From Tragulus kanchil (taxonomy: Eukaryota > Chordata > Mammalia > Artiodactyla > Tragulidae), in NCBI GenBank assembly GCA_022376925.1, contig JAIOJX010000032.1:101362794-101426793 (forward strand): a DNA stretch of 64,000 nucleotides, read 5' to 3'. Every line of letters starts with the position of its first letter. Positions within the stretch are counted from its first letter, which is position 1. Below the pieces are notes generated by a model. That model saw only the letters and a program-made list of their open reading frames with translations, ran no database searches and was not told the DNA's origin. Below, in pieces: positions 21,490 to 31,465 of this stretch. The position numbers and the translations under genes were made by a program.

Positions 21490-21850
21490 TAAACTGGAAC
21501 TGGACTGGACAATCATTGCCTCTGCTTGAAATGCATTTACTCTTCAAATGGCCAACTTGCTATTATTCCTCATCTGTTTTATTTTGGTATCCATGTCATC
21601 TCCTTGGAGACGCCTTCTTTGATCACTTCCCTGAAAAAGAACTTCCCAGCTCTTTGCCATAGCCTACCTTAGCTGTGTATTTGTTTCATTAACATATCAC
21701 AATTTATTTGCCTGTTTGCTTTCTATTTTGGTCCCTTAGCAAAACCTGTTGTTCCTTAAAAGAAATAGCTCTTGACCAACATAACCCGGTGTCTGGTGGA
21801 GTACCTGGCACACAGTAGGCATTCAGTAAATTCTATTGGAAGAATGAATA
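21490..21850 (+). repeat. L2 LINE 3' region
   Basis: The L2 3' order is clear: 'tcatctccttggagacgcct', 'tctttgatcacttccctgaa', 'gtacctggcacacagtaggc', 'attcagtaaattctattgga'. Its final part is the left end of duplication 4. Confidence 0.65.
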
Positions 21851-24023
21851 CATTTTAGGACATGAATGAGATGGATCAGTGTTTGTAGCTTAATGGCACG
21901 ATTAATAAGCTGTAAAGCTGTCCAAATAACATAATCTTTCTTAGTCTGGGATACTTCATCTGTAAAAGGGATAAAAATAATAGAAGGTAGCTGTTTATAT
22001 AGGGAAATACCTAATGCATAAGAGATAGTCACTAAATCAAAACTACTATTATTCAGTCATTAAAGAATTAAGTTAACCGCTGACAAATATTTACCAGTAT
22101 TTCCATTCAGCTAATACCTACTGAGATCTAGCCTGTGATGTGCCCACACTAAGCACTTTTATATGTGTTATCTTATATGAATCTTGACAACAACCTTGGG
22201 AGAAATCCCTCCCACTTTAGAACGAAAGAAACAGAGATTCAGAGGGATTAAGCGGCTTGACCAAGCTTACATAACTACTGAGTGGCAGAGGCAGTATTAA
22301 GTCCATTTCTATTTTTTAAAGCCATAATTTCCCTCAATAATTCCAGGCTGCTTCCTATTAACACTCGCTCTGAATAAATAAACATAAGGCAGCCACATTC
22401 TCTGTCCTCTGGGGGCTCTGGTTTAGGTGATAAGACATATGTAAGAGTAAAATGAACACTAATAAAAACCCATGTTTTTTTCACACTGCTTTGAAGTTTA
22501 CAAAGCTTGCGCCAATATTTACAACACATTCGAGTTTTAAAAACCGATTATTTGGGGTATATAAATAATTCAAACAAGTCAATAAGAAAAAGACAAGTAA
22601 TTCAATGGAAAAATTGACAGTTGTGAACAGGTCTTTCAGATGGCTAATAATCACATGGAAAGATGTGTGGCCTTACTGGTCATGGGGAATTCGGATGTAT
22701 ACCATGTCCATCCATCAGACTGGGAAAAAAGAACAGAGAATATCAAGGGCTGATGAGGATAAGGATGCAAGGGTAGTGCTAGAAATTGGTGAAATCAGTT
22801 TGGGAAACAACTGGAAATACTTAATAGAGGTGACCATGGACCATGTCCTTTGCTCACAGTCACCAGGGCTGTCTTTGGGAAACCAAAGTCCTAGAGGCCA
22901 TCCAAAAAAAAGCATTGCAAAAAAGGTAGTGCTTAAGTAACGTCATCTGCAGTGAAATTCTATTGGAAGAATGAATACATTTTAGGACATGAATGAGATG
23001 GATCAGTGTTTGTAGCTTAATGGCACGATTAATAAGCTGTAAAGCTGTCCAAATAACATAATCTTTCTTAGTCTGGGATACTTCATCTGTAAAAGGGATA
23101 AAAATAATAGAAGGTAGCTGTTTATATAGGGAAATACCTAATGCATAAGAGATAGTCACTAAATCAAAACTACTATTATTCAGTCATTAAAGAATTAAGT
23201 TAACCGCTGACAAATATTTACCAGTATTTCCATTCAGCTAATACCTACTGAGATCTAGCCTGTGATGTGCCCACACTAAGCACTTTTATATGTGTTATCT
23301 TATATGAATCTTGACAACAACCTTGGGAGAAATCCCTCCCACTTTAGAACGAAAGAAACAGAGATTCAGAGGGATTAAGCGGCTTGACCAAGCTTACATA
23401 ACTACTGAGTGGCAGAGGCAGTATTAAGTCCATTTCTATTTTTTAAAGCCATAATTTCCCTCAATAATTCCAGGCTGCTTCCTATTAACACTCGCTCTGA
23501 ATAAATAAACATAAGGCAGCCACATTCTCTGTCCTCTGGGGGCTCTGGTTTAGGTGATAAGACATATGTAAGAGTAAAATGAACACTAATAAAAACCCAT
23601 GTTTTTTTCACACTGCTTTGAAGTTTACAAAGCTTGCGCCAATATTTACAACACATTCGAGTTTTAAAAACCGATTATTTGGGGTATATAAATAATTCAA
23701 ACAAGTCAATAAGAAAAAGACAAGTAATTCAATGGAAAAATTGACAGTTGTGAACAGGTCTTTCAGATGGCTAATAATCACATGGAAAGATGTGTGGCCT
23801 TACTGGTCATGGGGAATTCGGATGTATACCATGTCCATCCATCAGACTGGGAAAAAAGAACAGAGAATATCAAGGGCTGATGAGGATAAGGATGCAAGGG
23901 TAGTGCTAGAAATTGGTGAAATCAGTTTGGGAAACAACTGGAAATACTTAATAGAGGTGACCATGGACCATGTCCTTTGCTCACAGTCACCAGGGCTGTC
24001 TTTGGGAAACCAAAGTCCTAGAG
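21828..24023. repeat. direct duplication 4 (2 x 1069 bp, 58-bp spacer)
   Basis: Bases 21828-22896 recur at 22955-24023, offset 1127, from 'aaattctattggaagaatga' to 'aaccaaagtcctagag'. The spacer 22897-22954 ends 'gtcatctgcagtg' just before 'aaat', closely resembling 24145-24159 ('gtcatctgcagatgaaat') downstream of the second copy. The first copy thus seems to run on into a badly shortened version of the true downstream flank before the sequence jumps back. Confidence 0.95.
22100..22312 (-). repeat. MIR SINE, antisense (second copy about 23227-23439)
   Basis: Antisense MIR order: 'taatacctactgagatctag', 'aagcacttttatatgtgtta', 'aacaaccttgggagaaatcc', 'gattaagcggcttgaccaag'. Duplicated by duplication 4. 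Confidence 0.65.
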
Positions 24024-24595
24024 AAACTCTTGCCTAGGTACAGAAGGAGAGACACAAGAATGTTCACTTTCAGCATTTGATAAAACAGGGAAATACTGGA
24101 AGCAATCTAAAAGAACATTAATAGGAGAGTGGATAAATAAACTGGTCATCTGCAGATGAAATATGAAACAGCAGCTGAAGGAATCAATTAGAGCTCCACT
24201 ACCGACAGGGATAAATTGCAGACACATATTGTTAAATAAAAAAGAGCAAGTTGCAGAAAGACAGACAAGATGATATCCTTTATGCACATTTAAAAAACAT
24301 GTAATATAACCCTGCACATTTAAAATAAACTCTATATGCCATAAATATCTGGTTGGAAAGAATATTTACACTATACAATAGTAATTACTTCTGGGGAGGA
24401 GGAAAAGGGTTGAGGTCAGGGAAGTTTGCAGAGAGGATTTCTACTGAACCTTCAACTAAATGTTTTACTTAAGCAAAAATCTGAAACAAATATGGCAAAA
24501 TGTTAACATTGTTAGATCTAGGTGGTGGGTTTAGCTGTTTGTTCTGTCAGTCTTTGAACTGTTCTGTATGTACAGGATATTTTATAAAGCAAGCA
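22560..24595 (+). mobile_element. L1 3' region, sense, broken by duplication 4
   Basis: Sense L1 3' signatures: 'aggtctttcagatggctaat', 'atggaaagatgtgtggcctt', 'gggaaatactggaagcaatc', 'tggataaataaactggtcat', 'caaatatggcaaaatgttaa', 'tttgaactgttctgtatgta'. The element's natural sequence is 23687-24595; the part at 22560-22896 is the duplicate. The 111- and 101-codon frames are remnants. Confidence 0.6.
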
Positions 24596-24730
24596 AATGA
24601 TTCATGATCCCACATCTTCTTCCTTAAACTTATTCAGTGTGCCCCCCATTAAAACGTTGGAAGCAGTGATGGAAAAAAAAGATACCCATTTTGTGATATT
24701 CAGGCCTTCCTCTCCTGGCACCTGCCTTTT

Positions 24731-24734
<4 letters not shown>

Positions 24735-24770
<36 letters not shown>
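24735..24770 (+). repeat. (TG)18 microsatellite
   Basis: An uninterrupted run of TG dinucleotides over 36 bases. The frame that reads through it encodes only alternating Val/Cys and is not a gene. Confidence 0.97.
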
Positions 24771-24774
<4 letters not shown>

Positions 24775-24904
24775 GGGTAAGATACTGGGCAGGTGGAAAA
24801 GAAACTAACTGATTTTTATTAGGAAGTAACTGCAGCTCTGATAGGGGCAAGGAAGGAGGTCAGCAAGAAGGGGGAATGAATCAGGAGAGCAAGAGGTAGA
24901 AGGT

Positions 24905-25040
24905 TTTGAGAAAAAGCTGGAGAAACTGAGGTTCAGAGATGCAGAAACTGAGGTTCCAAGGTTATATAGAAGTGGAGCTGGAATCTGCCCCTGGTTACCT
25001 ACTCCCACATTCAGACTACAGGCAAGTGTCAGGGGCAGGA
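24905..25040 (-). repeat. MIR-like fragment, antisense
   Basis: The phrase 'gaaactgaggttcagagatg' occurs, then a partial repeat 'gaaactgaggttccaaggtt', followed by 'gtggagctggaatctgcccc'. The repeated 'aaactgaggttc' may be a small local duplication. Confidence 0.45.
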
Positions 25041-25237
25041 GTGGGGACACTGGCGTCCACAGGTCTGGGCCTAATTCCAGGCCTGTTGTTTAGCAGCTCT
25101 GAGGCCTTCGGCCCCCACCTAACTCTCTGAGATGAAATCACTCAGACTGAGGTTGGGAGGAACATGTAATGTGTATAAAATGGCTAGTGGGAACTACTGT
25201 GTCTGAGTCTTGGTATTCACTCCATAAACATTACTAG

Positions 25238-25590
25238 TGGGCTTCCCTGGTAGCTCAGTCGTAAAGAGTTCGCCTGCCAATGCAGGAGACATGGCTTCAA
25301 TCCCTGATCTGGGAAGATCCCACATGTTGCGGAGCAACTAAGCCCGTGAGCCACAACTATTGAGCCTGTGCTCTAGAACCTTGGGGCCACAACTATGGAG
25401 TCTGTGTGCCGCAATCATTGATGCCTGTGTGCCCAAGAGCCAGAGCTCCACAGCAAGAGAAGTCACCACAACAAGAAGCCTGCTCACCTCAACTAGAGAG
25501 TAGCCCTGCTCCCTGCAACTACAGAAGAGCCTGTGGCAGTGGTGAAAACCCAGAATAGCCAAAAATAAATCAAAGATAAAAAGAAACCCA
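25238..25590 (+). mobile_element. CHR-like tRNA SINE (second copy 26355-26707)
   Basis: A tRNA head 'gggcttccctggtagctcag' and 'gccaatgcaggagacatggc', B-box-like 'ggcttcaatccctg', is followed by a long body of repeated 'gagcc...cacaactat' units ('gcggagcaactaagcccgtg', 'gagccacaactattgagcct') and an A-rich tail. This internal repetition is typical of cetartiodactyl CHR-type SINEs. The minus-strand 98-codon frame over it is SINE sequence. No certain target-site duplication. Duplicated by duplication 5. Confidence 0.78.
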
Positions 25591-26112
25591 GTTACTACCA
25601 CCATCTGCATCATCATTACAATTGTTCCAACCATTCTTTAACAACTTCAATAACTATTTCTCTCTCCCAACATCTCCCCCTTCCCCCCAACCAATATCAG
25701 GACAGTTTTCTTGAGGGCAAGTATCCAGTTTACCTGTGTCCAAGGACTGGTCTCTCAGCAATGAAGTCTGTCAAGTCTTCCCTTCCTCTCTAGTAGCAAC
25801 TATTCAAAATGGCAGCTCCGTCCCTGCGCCCATGCAAATTTTTGTTTTATTTTGTTACTATCGTGATCTTATAGGTTTTTTTTCTTTTATTGTTGTTGAG
25901 TGTGCTATAAATCATTACTAGAATTAGTTGTGTTGACTTCTCAATTGATTTGACCAGTGGGATTTCCTTTAAACCAAGGTCTGCCCTTTTGATGTGTCTC
26001 CACTGATCTCTGAGTACTTCCTCATTCTCGGGTGTAAGATGTTCTGGACTTATCTCATAGTTGCTTGCCCCAGGGCCTAAGCACTGGTTCTTTTTAGTGG
26101 GGAATGAGATTT
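25591..26112. other. no recognised feature (repeated at 26708-27229)
   Basis: Unique-looking AT-rich sequence with C-rich spots (25676-25689). No gene or repeat family recognised. Confidence 0.3.
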
Positions 26113-27356
26113 CCCCTGTTCCACTCCACATTCAGACTACAGGCAAGTGTCAGGGGCAGGAGTGGGGACACTGGCGCACAGGTCTGGGCCTAATTCCAGG
26201 CCTGTTGTTTAGCAGCTCTGAGGCCTTGGCCCCACCTAACTCTCTGAGATGAAATCACTCAGACTGAGGTTGGGAGGAACATGTAATGTGTATAAAATGG
26301 CTAGTGGGAACTACTGTGTCTGAGTCTTGGTATTCACTCCATAAACATTACTAGTGGGCTTCCCTGGTAGCTCAGTCGTAAAGAGTTCGCCTGCCAATGC
26401 AGGAGACATGGCTTCAATCCCTGATCTGGGAAGATCCCACATGTTGCGGAGCAACTAAGCCCGTGAGCCACAACTATTGAGCCTGTGCTCTAGAACCTTG
26501 GGGCCACAACTATGGAGTCTGTGTGCCGCAATCATTGATGCCTGTGTGCCCAAGAGCCAGAGCTCCACAGCAAGAGAAGTCACCACAACAAGAAGCCTGC
26601 TCACCTCAACTAGAGAGTAGCCCTGCTCCCTGCAACTACAGAAGAGCCTGTGGCAGTGGTGAAAACCCAGAATAGCCAAAAATAAATCAAAGATAAAAAG
26701 AAACCCAGTTACTACCACCATCTGCATCATCATTACAATTGTTCCAACCATTCTTTAACAACTTCAATAACTATTTCTCTCTCCCAACATCTCCCCCTTC
26801 CCCCCAACCAATATCAGGACAGTTTTCTTGAGGGCAAGTATCCAGTTTACCTGTGTCCAAGGACTGGTCTCTCAGCAATGAAGTCTGTCAAGTCTTCCCT
26901 TCCTCTCTAGTAGCAACTATTCAAAATGGCAGCTCCGTCCCTGCGCCCATGCAAATTTTTGTTTTATTTTGTTACTATCGTGATCTTATAGGTTTTTTTT
27001 CTTTTATTGTTGTTGAGTGTGCTATAAATCATTACTAGAATTAGTTGTGTTGACTTCTCAATTGATTTGACCAGTGGGATTTCCTTTAAACCAAGGTCTG
27101 CCCTTTTGATGTGTCTCCACTGATCTCTGAGTACTTCCTCATTCTCGGGTGTAAGATGTTCTGGACTTATCTCATAGTTGCTTGCCCCAGGGCCTAAGCA
27201 CTGGTTCTTTTTAGTGGGGAATGAGATTTAGAAACCAAGAGTTGGGTATTATGTGTGCTCTATATTAGAGGCATATTATTGTTTTGGGGCCCTTTCAGTC
27301 AAAAGGTCAAATAAAAAAATGTGCATGCGGGTAGCTATCTCTTCTATTGAAACCTG

Positions 27357-27740
27357 TGATGGTTAGTTTAAATGTCAACCTGGTTGGACACAGATTAATC
27401 TGGATGTTTCTACAAGGACGTTTTTGGAGCAGTTTACCACTTAAATATGTGGACTTTGAATAAAGCAGATGGCCTTCCCTAATGTGGGGGGCATCATTGA
27501 ATCAGTGGAAGACCTGACTAGGAAAAGACTGATTTTTCTCTAACCAAGAGAGAATTCTCTGCAGAAAGTCCTTGATTTGAACCACAAGTTGGCTCTCCTT
27601 TGAGACTCTAACCTGCTGACCCACCCTGCAGATTTTGGACTTGGATTCCATAGCTGTGTGGGTCAGCTCTTTAAAAAATCCCCCTCTCTCTATGTATACA
27701 TGCACCATTGGGTCTGTTTCTCTGGAGAACCCTAACATAA
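27357..27740 (+). repeat. LTR-like old repeat, possibly solo
   Basis: Begins 'tgatggttagtttaaatgtc' 'aacctggttgga' and ends 'gtctgtttctctggagaacc' 'ctaacata'; between lie 'gaataaagcagatggccttc' and 'catcattgaatcagtggaag'. This start-to-end pattern is a widespread old mammalian repeat with TG...-type ends, but I cannot name the family. Its right third (from 27631) is present again at 28854 through duplication 6. Confidence 0.5.
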
Positions 27741-27889
27741 AGTCTGATATCCCTAGTTCAAATCTAGTACCCTTGGGTTCTTGCTCAGCTAACTCATTCA
27801 TATTTATTTCTTAATCTTTTACAGTGGGAATCCCAGTTTCTTCTCATTTGTTCTAACCCAAACACACATGAAGTCAGTTATCCTGGACT

Positions 27890-28400
27890 CTTCAAAAATA
27901 TCAGTACCATGATAAAAGAAAAGGAACATAAAAACTACTGTATATTAGATAAACCACAGAGACATGACACCCAAGTGCAGTGTATGATACATGTTTGGAT
28001 TTTGGACTGGAAAAGAAAGGAACAGCTATAAAAACATTATTGGGAAATTTGAATATGGAATGTGTATTCCATTGTATTTTATAAATGTAAAACTTGGAGG
28101 CATGATAATGATATCATATGAGAGAATATAACTGCAAGAGATAAATGCATGTTGGATTATTTAGAGATATAAGTGTTTGAGGTTGACAATTTATCTTCAA
28201 ATGGTTCATAAACTATATATATATATATACGTGTATATATATACACATACATAAGTATGTATGGAGAGAGGTAAGGAAAGAGCAAATATGGCAAAGTACT
28301 AATCGTTGTTAAACTTGCATAGAGAAAAAAGGAATTAATTGGACTATTAATTTTTCTGTTGAAATTTCTTTGAAACTTTTCAAAAGTAAATGACGGATGA
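27890..28400 (+). repeat. L1-type 3' end, sense (second copy 29113-29623)
   Basis: Signatures 'ggaacataaaaactactgta', 'acattattgggaaatttgaa', 'caaatatggcaaagtactaa' and 'gttgaaatttctttgaaact' fit the 3' untranslated part of an old L1. It contains an AT microsatellite at 28213-28250. Duplicated by duplication 6. Confidence 0.5.
28213..28250. repeat. TA/CA microsatellite (second copy 29436-29473)
   Basis: 'ctatatatatatatatacgt' followed by 'gtatatatatacacatacat'. The two arms around 'acgtgt' are nearly self-complementary. Confidence 0.85.
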
Positions 28401-28494
28401 AATGGTAGAAGGTATTACATATCAAGGATCATATATCTAGTAGCAAGAGTATTACATATAAACTACCACGTGCTAGTAGCATGCATTGTAAATC

Positions 28495-28750
28495 AAGTAC
28501 TGACCTTGTGCTAGGCATGTGTAAAGTGTTTTACACACGTCATTAATTTCTTTAATCCTCATCACAGTTCTCTGAGGTAGCTAACATTCCTTTACAGTTG
28601 TGGTATCTGAAATTCAGAGAGGTGCAGAAACTTGCTTAAGGTCACCCAGCTAGCAGAGAAGGAAACTGAGGCTCTGAGGGAGGAGTGACCTTCCCAGACC
28701 ATCAGTTAAGTAGAGGTCATGGCAGGGTTAGGACTGAGGTGTCAGTTCTT
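28495..28750 (-). repeat. MIR SINE, antisense (second copy 29718-29973)
   Basis: Well-preserved antisense MIR: 'gtgctaggcatgtgtaaagt', 'ctttaatcctcatcacagtt', 'aacttgcttaaggtcaccca', 'gctagcagagaaggaaactg'. Duplicated by duplication 6. Confidence 0.75.
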
Positions 28751-30074
28751 ACTCTGGTGCTTGGTCTACTGTATTGAAAAGGCTATTCTTCTCCCCTGTT
28801 TTTTCTTGCCCACTGGGACTCATTTAGAGCAACATTTCTGTCAGCTCTACTGCGATTTTGGACTTGGATTCCATAGCTGTGTGGGTCAGCTCTTTAAAAA
28901 ATCCACCTCTCTCTATGTATACATACACCATTGGGTCTGTTTCTCTGGAGAACCCTAACATAAAGTCTGATATCCCTAGTTCAAATCTAGTACCCTTGGG
29001 TTCTTGCTCAGCTAACTCATTCATATTTATTTCTTAATCTTTTACAGTGGGAATCCCAGTTTCTTCTCATTTGTTCTAACCCAAACACACATGAAGTCAG
29101 TTATCCTGGACTCTTCAAAAATATCAGTGCCATGATAAAAGAAAAGGAACATAAAAACTACTGTATATTAGATAAACCACAGAGACATGACACCCAAGTG
29201 CAGTGTATGATACATGTTTGGATTTTGGACTGGAAAAGAAAGGAACAGCTATAAAAACATTATTGGGAAATTTGAATATGGAATGTGTATTCCATTGTAT
29301 TTTATAAATGTAAAACTTGGAGGCATGATAATGATATCATATGAGAGAATATAACTGCAAGAGATAAATGCATGTTGGATTATTTAGAGATATAAGTGTT
29401 TGAGGTTGACAATTTATCTTCAAATGGTTCATAAACTATATATATATATATACGTGTATATATATACACATACATAAGTATGTATGGAGAGAGGTAAGGA
29501 AAGAGCAAATATGGCAAAGTACTAATCGTTGTTAAACTTGCATAGAGAAAAAAGGAATTAATTGGACTATTAATTTTTCTGTTGAAATTTCTTTGAAACT
29601 TTTCAAAAGTAAATGACGGATGAAATGGTAGAAGGTATTACATATCAAGGATCATATATCTAGTAGCAAGAGTATTACATATAAACTACCACGTGCTAGT
29701 AGCATGCATTGTAAATCAAGTACTGACCTTGTGCTAGGCATGTGTAAAGTGTTTTACACACGTCATTAATTTCTTTAATCCTCATCACAGTTCTCTGAGG
29801 TAGCTAACATTCCTTTACAGTTGTGGTATCTGAAATTCAGAGAGGTGCAGAAACTTGCTTAAGGTCACCCAGCTAGCAGAGAAGGAAACTGAGGCTCTGA
29901 GGGAGGAGTGACCTTCCCAGACCATCAGTTAAGTAGAGGTCATGGCAGGGTTAGGACTGAGGTGTCAGTTCTTACTCTGGTGCTTGGTCTACTGTATTGA
30001 AAAGGCTATTCTTCTCCCCTGTTTTTTCTTGCCCACTGGGACTCATTTAGAGCAACATTTCTGTCAGCTCTACT

Positions 30075-30365
30075 AGACTCATTTTGAGGAGAAAAGGATG
30101 TTTTTCTCATTCTACTTTGAAAAGATAAGACATTCAGTTTCCTGACCTGTGGCTCTTACTCAGACTTTTGTACTCGCTCTCAACAATGCATGTTCTCCCT
30201 GGTTATTGGGTCACAGCTTCATAAGATTCCAGAGATGGGAAAACTCAAGCAGGCAACAGAAGCTTGGACTAAGAGCAAGCAATCTCGTTCATTAACAGAG
30301 AGATTCTTTGTCTGCTTCTGACTATTTGCACGCTATTCACTTTAAACACAAGCCCAGAGTTAGCC
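30075..30365. other. no recognised feature
   Basis: Unique-looking sequence following duplication 6. Nothing supported. Confidence 0.3.
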
Positions 30366-30700
30366 TGGTACAGTGTTCTGCAAACTGAGGGTCATGACCC
30401 TTTACTGGGTCTTGAAATCAACTTAAATGGTGGCTGTCAGCATTTAGAAAGTAATTTTTAAGATAAACAACAAGAACCTACTATATAGCACAGAGAACTG
30501 TATTTAGTATTTTTTAATAGCCGATAATGGAAAAGAATCTGAAAAAGAATATATATATATATAGCTGAATCACTTTGGTGTACATCTGAAACACTGTAAT
30601 TATATTTTAATAAAAAATAAAGAAATTTTTAGAATAAATTTAACAGAATAGAAAATATTGGTATATGTTCATTATGAAGGTAGGTAGTCTTTTGTGAATG
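30366..30700 (+). repeat. hAT-like DNA-transposon fragment split by an L1 end
   Basis: The left part, 'gttctgcaaactgagggtca' 'tgaccctttactgggtcttg', and the right part, 'agaataaatttaacagaata' 'gaaaatattggta', read as one old non-autonomous DNA element once 30461-30623 is removed. Family not assigned with certainty. Confidence 0.5.
30461..30623 (+). mobile_element. L1 3' end insertion with target-site duplication
   Basis: Contains the L1 3' signature 'caacaagaacctactatata' 'gcacagagaactgtatt', 'aatggaaaagaatctgaaaa', an (AT)n stretch at 30550-30562 and 'gctgaatcactttggtgtac'. It ends in an A-rich tail and is flanked by aattttta at 30453-30460 and 30624-30631. A strongly 5'-truncated L1 inserted in sense. 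Confidence 0.75.
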
Positions 30701-30701
30701 T

Positions 30702-30730
30702 ACACACACACACACACACATACACACACG
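30702..30730 (+). repeat. (CA)n microsatellite
   Basis: 'acacacacacacacacacat' and 'acacacacgtg', directly against the tail of the antisense Bov-tA that follows. Microsatellites often grow at the 3' end of Bov-tA elements. Confidence 0.9.
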
Positions 30731-30945
30731 TGCTCAGTCACCTCAGTTGTGTCCAACTCTTTGTGACCAAATGGACTGTATGTATCCTTCCAGGCTCCTC
30801 TGTCCATGGGGTTCTCCAGTAAGAGTCCTGGAGTCGGTTGCCAGTTCCTCCTCCAGGGGATCTTCCCAACCCAGGGATCAAACCCACGCCTCCTGTGTCT
30901 CCTGCATTGCAGGCAGGTTCTTTACCCTCTGAGTCACCTTGAAAG
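30731..30945 (-). mobile_element. Bov-tA SINE, antisense
   Basis: Plus strand reads the complement: 'gtgctcagtcacctcagttg', 'tgtccaactctttgtgacca', 'ggctcctctgtccatggggt', 'cccaacccagggatcaaacc', 'cctgcattgcaggcaggttc', 'tttaccctctgagtcacctt'. Full length apart from a diverged head. Confidence 0.88.
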
Positions 30946-30989
30946 CTCTAAAATACCTCATGGTTCTCCTGTGAATTCACTATAGCACC

Positions 30990-31189
30990 TTGGGGTGCTC
31001 AGTAATGTCCAACTATTTGTGACCACGTGGACTGTAGCCCAGCAAGCTCCTCTGTTCGTGGAATTTTCCAGGCAAGCATACTGGGTTGCCATTTCCTACT
31101 CAAGGGGATCTTCCCGACCCAGGGATCAATCCCAGGTCTCCGGCATGGCAGACAGATTGTTTACTGTCTGAGCCACCAGGGGAGCCCCC
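30990..31189 (-). mobile_element. Bov-tA SINE, antisense, second of a pair
   Basis: Complement of Bov-tA: 'ggggtgctcagtaatgtcca', 'gtggactgtagcccagcaag', 'cccagggatcaatcccaggt', ending 'gtctgagccaccaggggagc'. It lies 45 bp from the preceding element in the same orientation. Divergence between the two suggests separate insertions rather than a dimer. Confidence 0.88.
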
Positions 31190-31256
31190 TGTATATTTGT
31201 TTTGCATGATGGTGAAAATTCCATTTCTTATTATGAGTCACAGTTAAAACAATTCA

Positions 31257-31465
31257 AAAGCTACTGGTTTAGGACATGGGGTCAGCAAATGCTTGTTTTG
31301 GGGAACAGATTTCTTGGAACACGGCCTGCCCACTCATGCATGTATTGTCTTTGGCTGCTGTCGCACTACAGTGGCAAAGTTGAGAAGTTGTGACACTGAA
31401 GGCCTACAAAGCCTGAAGTAGTTGATTTGGCCCTTCACAGAAAAACCTGCTGGCCCTACAGTCCA
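31257..31465 (-). repeat. old non-autonomous hAT-like element
   Basis: Signatures 'ggtcagcaaatgcttgtttt', 'attgtctttggctgctgtcg', 'aaggcctacaaagcctgaag', 'atttggcccttcacagaaaa' and 'cctgctggccc' belong to a common mammalian non-autonomous DNA repeat with repeats at its ends. The right end is copied at 32626 by duplication 7. Confidence 0.5.

Larger units (their letters stand above)
25005..27229. repeat. direct duplication 5 (2 x about 1.1 kb, 13-bp spacer)
   Basis: Bases 25005-26112 recur at 26126-27229, from 'ccacattcagactacaggca' to 'ggggaatgagattt'. Near the left end the second copy lacks four bases in two clusters ('ggcgtccaca' against 'ggcgcaca', 'cttcggcccccacc' against 'cttggccccacc'). 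The spacer 'cccctgttccact' is a shortened version of 24989-25004 upstream of the first copy, again a degraded tip. Confidence 0.95.
27631..30074. repeat. direct duplication 6 (2 x 1221 bp, 2-bp spacer)
   Basis: Bases 27631-28851 recur at 28854-30074, offset 1223 throughout, from 'gattttggacttggattcca' to 'ctgtcagctctact'. I see three substitutions and no indel: C/A in 'aatccccctc' against 'aatccacctc', G/A in 'tacatgcacc' against 'tacatacacc', A/G in 'cagtaccatg' against 'cagtgccatg'. About 0.25 percent substitution without indels looks like two alleles rather than raw read error. Confidence 0.96.

Noticed and set aside
24597..24812. 71-codon frame through the (TG)18 tract
   Set aside because: The predicted protein is a microsatellite translation (alternating Val and Cys) with no other support.
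25238..25590. CRISPR-like array in the 'gagcc...cacaactat' repetitions
   Set aside because: The repeats are short, degenerate and part of a CHR-type SINE body in a mammalian genome; there are no regular spacers.
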